A stretch of 64,000 nucleotides of DNA from Actinernus sp. WN-2022. Lineage: Eukaryota; Cnidaria; Anthozoa; Actiniaria; Actinernidae. Numbering within the stretch: the first letter of the stretch is position 1; the number at the start of each line of letters is the position of its first letter. The DNA lies in the NCBI GenBank assembly GCA_030867875.1, contig JAOWCC010001589.1, forward strand, positions 88,559,537 to 88,623,536, read 5' to 3'. The position numbers and the translations under genes are program-made. The notes beneath the pieces were generated by a model that saw nothing but the letters and a program-made list of their open reading frames with translations, had not been told where the DNA came from and searched no databases. Of this stretch, positions 35,701 through 43,400 are shown piece after piece.

Positions 35701-37055
35701 GAATGATGATAACTTTACCCTTTTTGCTACCCAATCAGAATTGTTCCCTGCTGAGCTGTGGTATATTGGGGAACACCTATTGCACCCTAAATGCCAATTT
35801 AATTAGGATATTACAACAGGAGCCCTTGGTGGGTATCAAAACATTCAAATCAATTCTTGATCGGTTTGAATCTTTAATAAACTCATCACTTTCACCGCGC
35901 TTCACACTCAATCACAGGAGGACAGAGAAACGTCAAAATAAAGTGCTGCCATCTTAGGTGGAAACTCCACTCAAAGATCAGCACACAAACGTCGGGTTTA
36001 AGTATTAAGTTTGTCGATATGTTAATCTATTTAATCCGGCGCTATAAGTTTTAGTTTACTCTGAAATAAATGATTATTGCGAAGGCGAACAAAATGTCAA
36101 GTTTTTGACAGATTAACTCTGAGCGCCGCGTTCTATTATTAACTTCTTGAACATCTTGTCGAATCAGCATTAACACTTCGATTGCGTTTCCGAGCTGATA
36201 AACATTGTCAAATTAAATCATGATATAACATACTTATAACTTCTTACCCAACATTTCCAGCATATAAACCAATATCTGGCCATCGCCGATTGATTTACGG
36301 ATATCTGAAATTGTGCGATGTCTCCCTCTCTTCATCAACATGTTCGTCCAATTCGTGTAATCCTGAGAATAAGTTTTGATAGTATATTATCCAAGGAACA
36401 GAATGATAGAATACGTTTTTATTTCTCTTATAGGTACCTGATAACAAGCAGTTCGTTGTGTGAAAACAGGACTGTTCGAGTAAACACGAAGCAAAACAGA
36501 GAAACACAGACAGTTATTTACTCGCGTGTTTGTTTATAACAAAGGGATGCGAGTCAAGTTTTCCTAAATATCAAAAAACACATAACACTCAAAATATAGT
36601 TTCTAATTGCATACCTCACATTCTTGTAAAGCCCATTCACCAGTGACTGAAACTTTCACCGGAGCGTTTTTAGAGTGAAAAACATGAGCCCCAAACGTGC
36701 TTTCTTTCTCTTTCCTTCGCGTCGCACTATAAAATGCTTGTTTCGTGCGTCCAGCGGTCCATGTCTCAGCGACTGGCTGCCGATTTTGTTCATTTAAACT
36801 ATAACCAGTATTTTGTACCGAAGTAGAGGCAGCAAAAGACCTTGTAGGCTGAAGCTCTATATCGTTGACGTTGTCCCAGCTAAGCTGTTGAGAGGGAGAG
36901 AGGGTTAAAAACTTCACCGAAAGTCAAACATCAACTGATCAAACACATTCCATGACGCCGAATAATATTCATAAACTTACGACTGGCTGTCCTCCTATTC
37001 CTACTCGGCCTTTAGGTTTCCTAGAATGTCCTAAACTGTACTTTGAGTCCGCCAT
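20492..37055 (-). CDS. Calponin-homology and coiled-coil protein, NAV-type CH domain (16 exons, 824 aa)
   Basis: Exons (minus) are 37055-36981, 36884-36615, 36362-36248, 28989-28864, 28554-28490, 27268-27145, 26880-26699, 25347-25261, 25163-25074, 24756-24568, 24461-24382, 24217-23604, 22773-22724, 21785-21665, 21229-21187 and 20735-20492. Every junction is in phase and the sum is 2475 nt, 824 codons plus TAA. All introns are GT-AG except one GC-AG. Residues 1-115 are basic and Ser-rich. Residues 116-217 form one CH domain (DYTNWTNMLMKRGRHRTISD, DGQILVYMLEML, INLQGIYVGDLIDGNLKSIL) closest, from memory, to the neuron navigator type. Residues 218-670 are Ser/Pro-rich, with two VEERLxSLL motifs. 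Residues 690-824 are mostly coiled coil (HLSSELRSQAAISEDLEQMR) ending NLRKVNKLRK. No AAA ATPase follows, so it is not a full navigator. CH domains bind actin or microtubule proteins; a cytoskeletal adaptor is inferred. Confidence 0.85.
22045..22510 (+). repeat. GGTGTTGTGAT-type minisatellite in an intron
   Basis: About 460 bp of irregular units combine GATGGTGGTGT, GAAGGTGTTGT and related 9-12 bp words. It lies in the intron between exons 13 and 14 of the CH/coiled-coil gene. The plus strand is G/T-rich, with almost no C. Confidence 0.9.
23202..23297 (+). repeat. 32-bp tandem repeat, three units
   Basis: Units read ACAATGAATCATCCAGTGCT then GCGCTAATGATC; the third unit has GCGCTGATGATC. Intronic. 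Confidence 0.9.
23604..24217 (-). CDS. Large Ser/Pro-rich exon of the CH/coiled-coil gene
   Basis: The 614-nt exon (204 codons plus split codons) encodes a low-complexity segment rich in Ser, Thr, Pro, Gly and Arg. It has several SP/TP sites (STPEKNYSHRL, SKSPRSHSGASTPRRRGRGR) that look like phosphorylation and microtubule-binding-type basic clusters. The ends are ATGCAG acceptor and ATGG/GTAAGA donor. Confidence 0.8.
25646..25829. mobile_element. 184-bp CAGGGC-ended MITE
   Basis: Terminal inverted repeats CAGGGCTTTCAAAA and TTTTGAAAGCCCTG are flanked by GTTTA and GTTTT, an imperfect 5-bp direct repeat. It lies in an intron of the CH/coiled-coil gene. The end sequence is shared with the elements at 3788-4532 and 10656-10873. 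Confidence 0.8.
26467..26614. mobile_element. 148-bp foldback MITE
   Basis: TAGCATGACATTTTGGGAAA on the left matches, inverted, TTTCCCTAATGGCATGCTA on the right. The centre has GGGAGGATCTGTAAAAGTCC and CCACAAATCCTCCC, a motif also seen at 19575-19650. Intronic in the CH gene. Confidence 0.7.
27667..28022 (-). mobile_element. tRNA-derived SINE, minus strand
   Basis: Read on the minus strand from 28022, the head GCCTCACTGGTTAGCTCAGT has an A box (TAGCTCAGTTGG), followed by a B box (GGTTCGAATCCC in the reverse of the 27957-27970 area). The body ends with a GCGCTATATAAATGAATACC-type tail near 27690. It is about 356 bp and a sister of the SINE at 28063-28443, arranged head to head 40 bp apart. 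Confidence 0.85.
28063..28443 (+). mobile_element. tRNA-derived SINE, plus strand
   Basis: It starts GGCCTCACTGGTTAGCTCAG with A box TAGCTCAGTTGG and B box GGTTCGAATCCC at about 28119-28130. The tRNA-unrelated body includes GGGACGTGAAAGAACCTGTT. The 3' end is TCGCGCTATATAAATGTGG plus an ATT microsatellite, matching CR1/L2-like LINE tails in this window. The anticodon stem is degenerate, so it is not a functional tRNA gene. Confidence 0.9.
28864..28989 (-). CDS. Exon encoding the second half of the CH domain, followed by a GC donor
   Basis: The exon starts after CTGCAG and ends GTAGGAG/GCAAGT. Using the GC donor joins G to AT of the next exon (GAT, Asp) and yields INLQGIYVGDLIDGNLKSIL, the conserved C-terminal CH helix. 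The GT inside TACGTAGG would give the wrong phase. GCAAGT is the consensus for the minor class of GC-AG introns. Confidence 0.8.
28991..30430. other. Intron sequence of the CH gene without recognised elements
   Basis: AT-rich sequence inside the 7.3-kb intron. Small ORFs (for example 29307-29492 plus) show no domain. ACATGTA palindromes recur. Confidence 0.5.
30431..30740. mobile_element. 310-bp MITE with TATATCATTATGACGTCA ends, copy 1
   Basis: Ends are GACCTATATCATTATGAC and, inverted, GTCATAATGATATAGGGT, flanked by AATT. An inverted, diverged copy lies at 38694-39028; the two share long blocks (AGACAATTCGAAGTTAAAT, GTTTAAACGCTAAGGATC). No transposase. Confidence 0.85.
30999..31915 (+). 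repeat. 70-bp tandem repeat array, 13 units
   Basis: Units of 70 bp begin TTCTTCCCATGTGGGAGTGA and contain CTTAAAGGGGCTGTGTCACG and GTTGTGCATGGAAAGAGTC. They are nearly identical; variants are CACGG/CATGG and GTGTTG/GGCATTG. The variant pair CATGG plus GGCATTG recurs at units 6 and 13, hinting at higher-order duplication. Because 70 is not a multiple of 3, a reading frame passes through all three phases and terminates, giving many spurious overlapping ORFs. It lies in the CH gene intron. Confidence 0.95.
31027..32093. mobile_element. AAAGGGGCTGTGTC-ended element whose left end became the 70-bp array
   Basis: The array unit contains CTTAAAGGGGCTGTGTCACG, and the far side at 32073-32093 ends CGACACAACCCCTTTAA, its inverted match. 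Between them, 31905-32070 matches the diverged copy at 1405-1665. The likely history is a TTAA-flanked MITE with the left terminal region tandemly amplified. Confidence 0.55.
32336..33448 (+). mobile_element. TIR element with long inverted repeats and a RecQ-like helicase remnant
   Basis: Ends CTAGCCTGATTTTCAGATGG and CCGTCTGAAAATCAGGCTA extend into an imperfect TIR of about 105 bp (shared TCTGATGG, CTTCATA, TTCCTGACG). Flanks GAGTTGAC at 32328-32335 and 33449-33456 form an 8-bp direct repeat. The interior encodes a broken helicase N-terminus. The size of the target duplication would suit hAT, but no transposase is present. It lies in the CH gene intron. Confidence 0.8.
32395..32700 (+). pseudogene. 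RecQ-like helicase N-terminal remnant
   Basis: The frame reads KLYPEQKKALESFIH, then a TGA, then NNVFVNLCTGFGKSLIFLFL. This matches the Q-motif and Walker A region of RecQ-family helicases (usually PEQxxAI...DVFVxLPTGxGKS). The P of PTG is replaced by C and an in-frame stop separates the two motifs. Nothing of motifs II-VI follows, so the gene is truncated as well as interrupted. Confidence 0.65.
33457..35140. other. Intron sequence of the CH gene, includes a LINE-type 3' tail
   Basis: No gene recognised. At 34040-34220 the sequence ends with GCTTGAATAAAGTATATTGT and a TTG repeat, like the 3' end of a LINE or SINE; similar tails are at 46300-46505. The rest is AT-rich and featureless. Confidence 0.45.
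35354..35481. repeat. Foldback repeat with CATGGGCTA motifs
   Basis: AACAATTAGACC at the left is mirrored by GGTCTAATTGTT at the right. Between them CATGGGCTA and TAGCCCAT motifs alternate with GCGCC and CTGCGG segments, giving a strong potential hairpin. Intronic in the CH gene. Confidence 0.65.
36248..36362 (-). CDS. Exon encoding the first half of the CH domain
   Basis: Bounded by TTCTCAG acceptor and TTGG/GTAAG donor. It encodes DYTNWTNMLMKRGRHRTISD followed by IRKSIGDGQILVYMLEML. The Trp and the DGQILVYMLE helix are hallmark CH positions. The intron that follows is 7.3 kb and full of repeats, including the 70-bp array and the helicase-bearing TIR element. Confidence 0.85.
36981..37055 (-). 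CDS. First coding exon of the CH/coiled-coil gene
   Basis: ATG at 37055 begins MADSKYSLGHSRKPKG and ends after PV at the donor GTC/GTAAGT. The context AAGAATGGCGG is good for initiation. It is exactly 25 codons in phase 0. Confidence 0.75.
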
Positions 37056-37195
37056 TCTTAATCACGTCTTGTCAAGGGCATTTTAGGTCATCGACACGTT
37101 ATTTGGGGCATGAATTAGAGGTTTTTCCGGACTCCCGCGGTTGTGTAAAAAGTAGCTTTCTGCCTCAGTAACGTGAAAGTAACCGCTCGCTTGTG

Positions 37196-37200
37196 ATTGG
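37196..37200. promoter_or_regulatory. Possible inverted CCAAT box upstream of the CH gene
   Basis: ATTGG (CCAAT on the minus strand) lies about 140 bp upstream of the ATG at 37055, within GTGATTGGCTAG. Position fits a proximal promoter, but the motif is short and common. Confidence 0.2.
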
Positions 37201-37813
37201 CTAGTGGTACGATACTGTCCATTTCAATATTAACTTATTTATAACATGACTTATTTATAACATGATTTCATATCATAACTACATATTTATAACTACGGTT
37301 GCGTTAAAATTTCCAAACGAATAAATCCAATGTCAGCTCCAATTTGTTTTGAATTTCCAGAGAAAAACTAATCAGTTCTCAATCTATCTACACGAGGTAT
37401 AAACGTTCGTTAGTGATCAATGGAGACAACAATTTATCATCGCTTGAATTTTTTTACAAAGATACGTACAAAATAAATAAATAAATAAATCCGAACATAT
37501 AACATATATTAAACATATAACATATTGCTGGGTTGCATGTGACGTCATGGTCGCCATGCTGGATGACAATAACAAAAGATTCCTCGTTAGCCTCTCTTGT
37601 TAGTTCATCCAACATGGCGGCCACGTCTTTGTTATTTGAATCTCTGGGGATTGGGTTGCAACCCACCAATAGGCAGCCTAACCAAGTGGCGCATCTTTTT
37701 ATCAGTCACTGAGTTATTTTAGTATAAACAAAGGCAGAATCTTTTCTCACAATTTTTTAATGAAAAGTTTTCGTTTCTATACGAATGCGTCATCGGGACC
37801 ATCGGGTGTTTTC

Positions 37814-37873
37814 CTAGCCTGATTTTCAGACGGTCGAGGTCGTCCGCTCACTTTCCGTCTGAAAATCAGGCTA
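37814..37873. mobile_element. 60-bp minimal derivative of the CTAGCCTGATTTTCAG family
   Basis: CTAGCCTGATTTTCAGACGG is followed after about 20 bp by CCGTCTGAAAATCAGGCTA. Flanks GTGTTTTC at 37806-37813 and 37874-37881 form an 8-bp direct repeat. The ends match the 1.1-kb element at 32336-33448, so this looks like a nearly pure pair of TIRs. Confidence 0.85.
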
Positions 37874-38469
37874 GTGTTTTCCAAGCTTAGCTAACTAAGC
37901 CGGCATAATACTGATAGTGTTTAAGATATATGTTAAAGGTCAAATTTAGTTTCAGGTCAAATTTATTTTAACCTAGGTTATTTTTTTCAACCTAGGACAT
38001 TTTTTCCCCTATGTTAAAAAAAATGACCTAGATTAAAATAAGTGACCTGAAACTAAATTTGACCTTCACAAGTTGGGCTATTTTTAGATTATTTCCCCGC
38101 CAATTGGTGGGTTGTTCCAGTGGTGGAACAAAGGATGCCTCATTAGCTACTTTTGTTATACCAACCAACATGGCTACTACGCTTTTGTGTTTCTATTCCC
38201 TCAGGAATGTTGCAACCCAAAAATAGTGGGAAACCGTTCTAAAAATAGCCTAACTCGTGAAAGTCTATTATGTGGGATGGACGTTCCTAGTTATGAGCTC
38301 CTGCTTATGTATTTATTGCATTGTACATATCTTAAAATAGTATGGTTATAATTAGTTATATATAGACCCTATAGTATCTTAATTATTCTTAGCCTTACCT
38401 TAGCTTCTTCAACAGGTGAAGAGCCAGTGTAATGGATATAGTTTACTCAAGAGATATACTCAAGAGATC

Positions 38470-38690
38470 GCCTCTCGTTTAGCTCAGTGGTTAAGCTTCG
38501 GTCTGTTGAGCGGGAGGTCGCGGGTTCAAACCTCAGAGTCTTAAAACAACTGAGTAGAAGGTGCTTCCTTTGTGAAACAACTGCAAATGGTTAGCCTTTC
38601 ACGTCTTCGTAGGACTATTGTTCCAATTAGTTGCAAAGCTAAATACATTTCACATGCTCTGTGTGTCCCGAGTTGGCCCGGTTAGGCGAG
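38470..38690 (+). mobile_element. tRNA-derived SINE, second family
   Basis: The head GCCTCTCGTTTAGCTCAGTG has an A box (TTTAGCTCAGTGG) and a B box (GGGTTCAAACCTC at 38521-38533) at tRNA-like spacing. The body that follows (AACAACTGAGTAGAAGGTGC, GGTTAGCCTTTCACGTC) differs from the SINE pair at 27.7-28.4 kb. The right end is not sharply defined; a MITE begins at about 38694. Confidence 0.75.
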
Positions 38691-38693
38691 CCA

Positions 38694-39028
38694 ATTACCC
38701 TATATCATTATGACGTCACGGCTTGTTTATGAGGGGGACAGAATCGACTTGAACAATAGAATTTTGAACTGCTCTGCTCTGCTGAGGAAAATTTAATTTC
38801 GAATTGTCTGGTTTCCAGATATCAGCTGTATCAATGTTTATCCCCACAATATTTACCGTATTTGGTGGCTGTTAGCGCTATTCTACGTTCTTCAAAATGC
38901 ATTTGATAGCGATTTCCTTTGTGTTGTTGCTGTTTTGTCCCTGTTTTGTCCCCCTCCCACGACCGTGATCCTTAGCGTTTAAACAATAGATTGTTTTGAT
39001 ATGACGTCATAGTGATATAGGTCAATTA
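38694..39028. mobile_element. MITE with TATATCATTATGACGTCA ends, copy 2 (inverted)
   Basis: Ends CCCTATATCATTATGACGTC and GACGTCATAGTGATATAGG, with AATTA on each side. The interior is the reverse complement of 30431-30740 with small indels (an extra CTGTTTTGTCC near 38935). Confidence 0.85.
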
Positions 39029-39031
39029 AAG

Positions 39032-39141
39032 GGTAATAAGTTCATGTCCTAGATACACCAATATGTTACTGACGTTCTATGACCGAAACATAATAGAACG
39101 TAATTAACCTATTGTTGTATCTAGGACATGAACTTATTACC
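39032..39141. mobile_element. 110-bp foldback MITE
   Basis: GGTAATAAGTTCATGTCCTA at the left is perfectly mirrored by TAGGACATGAACTTATTACC at the right, plus GATACA/TGTATC. It sits between the MITE at 38694 and the tandem array beginning at 39142. Confidence 0.85.
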
Positions 39142-42100
39142 AACAAGATGCCCGTTGGGCATTATACTCGGGCTTTCAGTTAGGGGGAAGGCAAAATTTT
39201 CTAAAACAATTCATGTAAAGAATTGATGACTTTGTGAAAACATTAAAAATGGCACTTGACATTAAATGCATGTGTTACGTTTCCAAACTTTAACACAATC
39301 TTGGCCCGTAGATAATTCCGATTTTTATCCTTTGTCGTGAAACTGTCAGCAGAGTCCGCTGAAAGTGTGTGGACAATCTTTAGAGAATTCTGAAAAAAAA
39401 TATTACAGAAGACCCGGCAAGCAGGCTACTTTGCTTCCCGTTCGCCGAAGTACTAGATTCGGCTACCATGTATATTTATGTCATATGCAGATGACTTTAA
39501 GCCACCGGTTTTGAAAATCATCCTTATTTTTCAATCGCTCCAAACTTACCAGAGTTGAAATACAGTGTACTTTGTTGAAAGTAATCCCAACGAACACTCT
39601 TCTTCCCCGCCGAACCACAGACAATGATGGACTTCGGCCGCAAAGCTAAACAACACGAAACTCGTCCGCTTTGATTTTGTTTCAGTAGAGCCATCATATC
39701 TTAGCGAGCTCGTAACTCCTTATGTTCCTCGGCGTGCTCTCAGATCTGCGGATAAATTGCTGCTACAGCAGCCGATCTTCAGGCTGAAATCGTACGGCCT
39801 CAGGGCATTTTCGGTGTGTGCACCTAGTCTCTGGAATGCGCTTCCTCATGAAATCAAGAGTAGCTCTTCCACTTCTATTTTTAAGTGTAAACTTAAGACC
39901 CATCTTTTTAAACTAGCTTATTATTGACTCTTTTTAGTATTACCTTTTTTATCTTAGATTAGTATTTATTTTATATTTTAACATTGTGTTGTGTTGCATA
40001 GAGTTTTATTATTTTTATGTGATAAACGTATAGTTATAGATTTTTACTTGATGTAAAGCGCACTCGGGCATTTATGGAGATTGCGCTATATAAATACATT
40101 ATTATTATTATTATTATTATTTCCTCCGTTTATCAGCTGTAACACAAGCTGCTGGGACGTTTAGGGTTTCGAGTCCTTCATCAGTGCAATTAGGGAAGAG
40201 ATATAAACTACAATAAATACTTTCCGAGACAAACAGACTTGACTGTATACGCGGCGTGATGGCGATAATTTCACAAGTTCACTTGCGCTCGCGACGAGTT
40301 GAGCCATTTGAAAATTCAAGGACCCTGGAACTAACTGAGAAGGCGGCTGTATTTCAGGCTAGTTATCAAACTCAATGCAATGAGGGTTTCTTCAGTTTTC
40401 CCCATATTAACAGACATGTAACACTATATTAATGTCTCTCAATCTAGTAGAAAGACTCTCTAAGCTGTGTAGTTGACCTGACAGTTCAGTTACCCATTGG
40501 CAGACGGTGGTATTGCCTAATTTGACGGCCGGGAATAGATTTCTGACAATGACTCATAGAAATCGATATCTCCTTGTCTCGCCTTGTCTGAGAGCTTTGA
40601 CCTTTGTTATCTGAGCGCGCCTGACGAAATCTACCCTGAGATTATAATTCGATACCTTTTATATCTAAACGTGTTTAGAAACACTTAAGCTGAGATTGTA
40701 TTTCGCTTACGTTTTTATATCTGTCCAGACAGCGCAGATCTAATGTATTACGTTGTTCGTGATTGGTTGATCCTGTCACGTGTTGGGATCGAACAATGGG
40801 ACGCGAACGCATAGCGCAATGTGTCACGTGACCAGTGCAACAATCTGATTGGTTGCCGAGGCAAATCAGCGACACAAAAAATAATAATAATAATAACAAG
40901 ATGCCCGTTGGGCATTATACTCGGGCTTTCAGTTAGGGGGAAGGCAAAATTTTCTAAAACAATTCATGTAAAGAATTGATGACTTTGTGAAAACATTAAA
41001 AATGGCACTTGACATTAAATGCATGTGTTACGTTTCCAAACTTTAACACAATCTTGGCCCGTAGATAATTCCGATTTTTATCCTTTGTCGTGAAACTGTC
41101 AGCAGAGTCCGCTGAAAGTGTGTGGACAATCTTTAGAGAATTCTGAAAAAAATTTTTACAGAAGACCCGGCAAGCAGGCTACTTTGCTTCCCGTTCGCCG
41201 AAGTACTAGATTCGGCTACCATGTATATTTATGTCATATGCAGATGACTTTAAGCCACCGGTTTTGAAAATCATCCTTATTTTTCAATCGCTCCAAACTT
41301 ACCAGAGTTGAAATACAGTGTACTTTGTTGAAAGTAATCCCAACGAACACTCTTCTTCCCCGCCGAACCACAGACAATGATGGACTTCGGCCGCAAAGCT
41401 AAACAACACGAAACTCGTCCGCTTTGATTTTGTTTCAGTAGAGCCATTTCCTCCGTTTATCAGCTGTAACACAAGCTGCTGGGACGTTTAGGGTTTCGAG
41501 TCCTTCATCAGTGCAATTAGGGAAGAGATATAAACTACAATAAATACTTTCCGAGACAAACAGACTTGACTGTATACGCGGCGTGATGGCGATAATTTCA
41601 CAAGTTCACTTGCGCTCGCGACGAGTTGAGCCATTTGAAAATTCAAGGACCCTGGAACTAACTGAGAAGGCGGCTGTATTTCAGGCTAGTTATCAAACTC
41701 AATGCAATGAGGGTTTCTTCAGTTTCCCCCATATTAACAGACATGTAACACTATATTAATGTCTCTCAATCTAGTAGAAAGACTCTCTAAGCTGTGTAGT
41801 TGACCTGACAGTTCAGTTACCCATTGACAGACGGTGGTATTGCCTAATTTTACGGCCGGGAATAGATTTCTGACAATGACTCATAGAAATCGATATCTCC
41901 TTGTCTCGCCTTGTCTGAGAGCTTTGACCTTTGTTATCTGAGCGCGCCTGACGAAATCTACCCTGAGATTATAATTCGATACCTTTTATATCTAAACGTG
42001 TTTAGAAACACTTAAGCTGAGATTGTATTTCGCTCCTGTGTAATCTGATTGGTTACTGGCGCCAAACAGCGACACAAAAAATAATAATAATAATAACAAG

Positions 42101-43283
42101 ACGCCCGCTGGGCGTTTACTCGGGCTGTCACTTTTAGGTATGAGGCCAACTGTTTCTAAAATAAATTCTGCCAAAAAAGGACCACTTCGTGAAAATCATT
42201 AAAAATTAAAGGCACTTGTACGAGATTGGTAGTTGAAATACAGTGTACTTTGTTGAAAGTAATCCCAACGAACACTCTTCTTCCCCGCCGAACCACAGAC
42301 AATGATGGACTTCGGCCGCAAAGCTAAACAACACGAAACTCGTCCGCTTTGATTTTGTTTCAGTAGAGCCATTTCCTCCGTTTATCAGCTGTAACACAAG
42401 CTGCTGGGACGTTTAGGGTTTCGAGTCCTTCATCAGTGCAATTAGGGAAGAGATATAAACTACAATAAATACTTTCCGAGACAAACAGACTTGACTGTAT
42501 ACGCGGCGTGATGGCGATAATTTCACAAGTTCACTTGCGCTCGCGACGAGTTGAGCCATTTGAAAATTCAAGGACCCTGGAACTAACTGAGAAGGCGGCT
42601 GTATTTCAGGCTAGTTATCAAACTCAATGCAATGAGGGTTTCTTCAGTTTTCCCCATATTAACAGACATGTAACAGTATATTAATGTCTCTCAATCTAGT
42701 AGAAAGACTCTCTAAGCTGTGTAGTTGACCTGACAGTTCAGTTACCCATTGGCAGACGGTGGTATTGCCTAATTTTACGGCCGGGAATAGATTTCTGACA
42801 ATGACTCATAGAAATCGATATCTCCTTGTCTCGCCTTGTCTGAGAGCTTTGACCTTTGTTATCTGAGCGCGCCTGACGAAATCTACCCTGAGATTATAAT
42901 TCGATACCTTTTATATCTAAACGTGTTTAGAAACACTTAAGCTGAGATTGTATTTCGCTCCTGTGTATCGCAAAGAAAGAGATCGATTGACGCGAACGCA
43001 TAGCGCAATGTGTCACGTGACCAGTGCAACAATCTGATTGGTTGCCGAGGCAAATCAGCGACACAAAAAATAATAAACGGCTTGCATTTTAAGACTCGTG
43101 CCGGCCGAAGGCCTGGCCCGAGTAATAAACGGCTTGCATTTTCTGACTCGTGCCGGCCGAAGGCCTGGCCCGAGTAATAATAAACGGCTTGCATTTTAAG
43201 ACTCGGGCCTGCCCACAGGCAGCCCGAGTAATAAACGGCTTGCATTTTAAGACTCGGGCCTGCCCACAGGCAGCCCGAGTAAT
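39142..43283 (+). mobile_element. Tandem array of hairpin-ended elements (copies A, B, C plus four terminal modules)
   Basis: Copy A 39142-40885, B 40892-42085, C 42092-43070. Each starts AACAAGATGCCC or AACAAGACGCCC, a GCCC/GGGC hairpin and ACTCGGGCT. Each ends GACACAAAAAATAATAAT. A and B are almost identical, including TCAGCTGTAACACAAGCTGC and TTGCGCTCGCGACGAGTTGA. C lacks about 350 bp after its start. A has an extra 426-bp LINE 3' end (39695-40120). The array closes with four short modules at 43076-43283, each CGGCTTGCATTTTAAGACTC or a close variant, then a GC hairpin and CCCGAGTAAT. The ends are those of the element at 6231-8050. Confidence 0.75.
39695..40120 (+). mobile_element. 5'-truncated CR1/L2-like LINE 3' end inserted in array copy A
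   Basis: It encodes the C-terminal end of a LINE ORF2 (ELVTPYVPRRALRSADKLLL, APSLWNALPHEIKSSSSTSI, KLKTHLFKLAYY stop), then a 3' UTR ending GCGCTATATAAATACATT and an ATT microsatellite. Copies B and C have the uninterrupted site (GAGCCATTTCCTCCG), which gives an empty-site comparison. Confidence 0.9.
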
Positions 43284-43289
43284 TAAAGT

Positions 43290-43400
43290 GTTTATATGAG
43301 AAAAAGTTGGCTCGCCCCCAGGGTCACCCTACCTTGTGAACCGAGTGCCTCGGGGAGGAGGGTCACCCACCCCCCGGAGCCAACTTTCCTTCATATAAAC
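43290..43400. mobile_element. Foldback MITE with AAAGTTGGCTCGCC arm
   Basis: GTGTTTATATGAGAAAAAGT plus TGGCTCGCC is mirrored by GGAGCCAACTTTCCTTCATA and TAAACAGGGCC. The centre has GGGTCACCCTACC and GGAGGGTCACCCACC. Confidence 0.7.

Noticed and set aside
38470..38540. A true tRNA gene
   Set aside because: tRNA-like promoter boxes only; acceptor ends do not pair and a SINE body follows.
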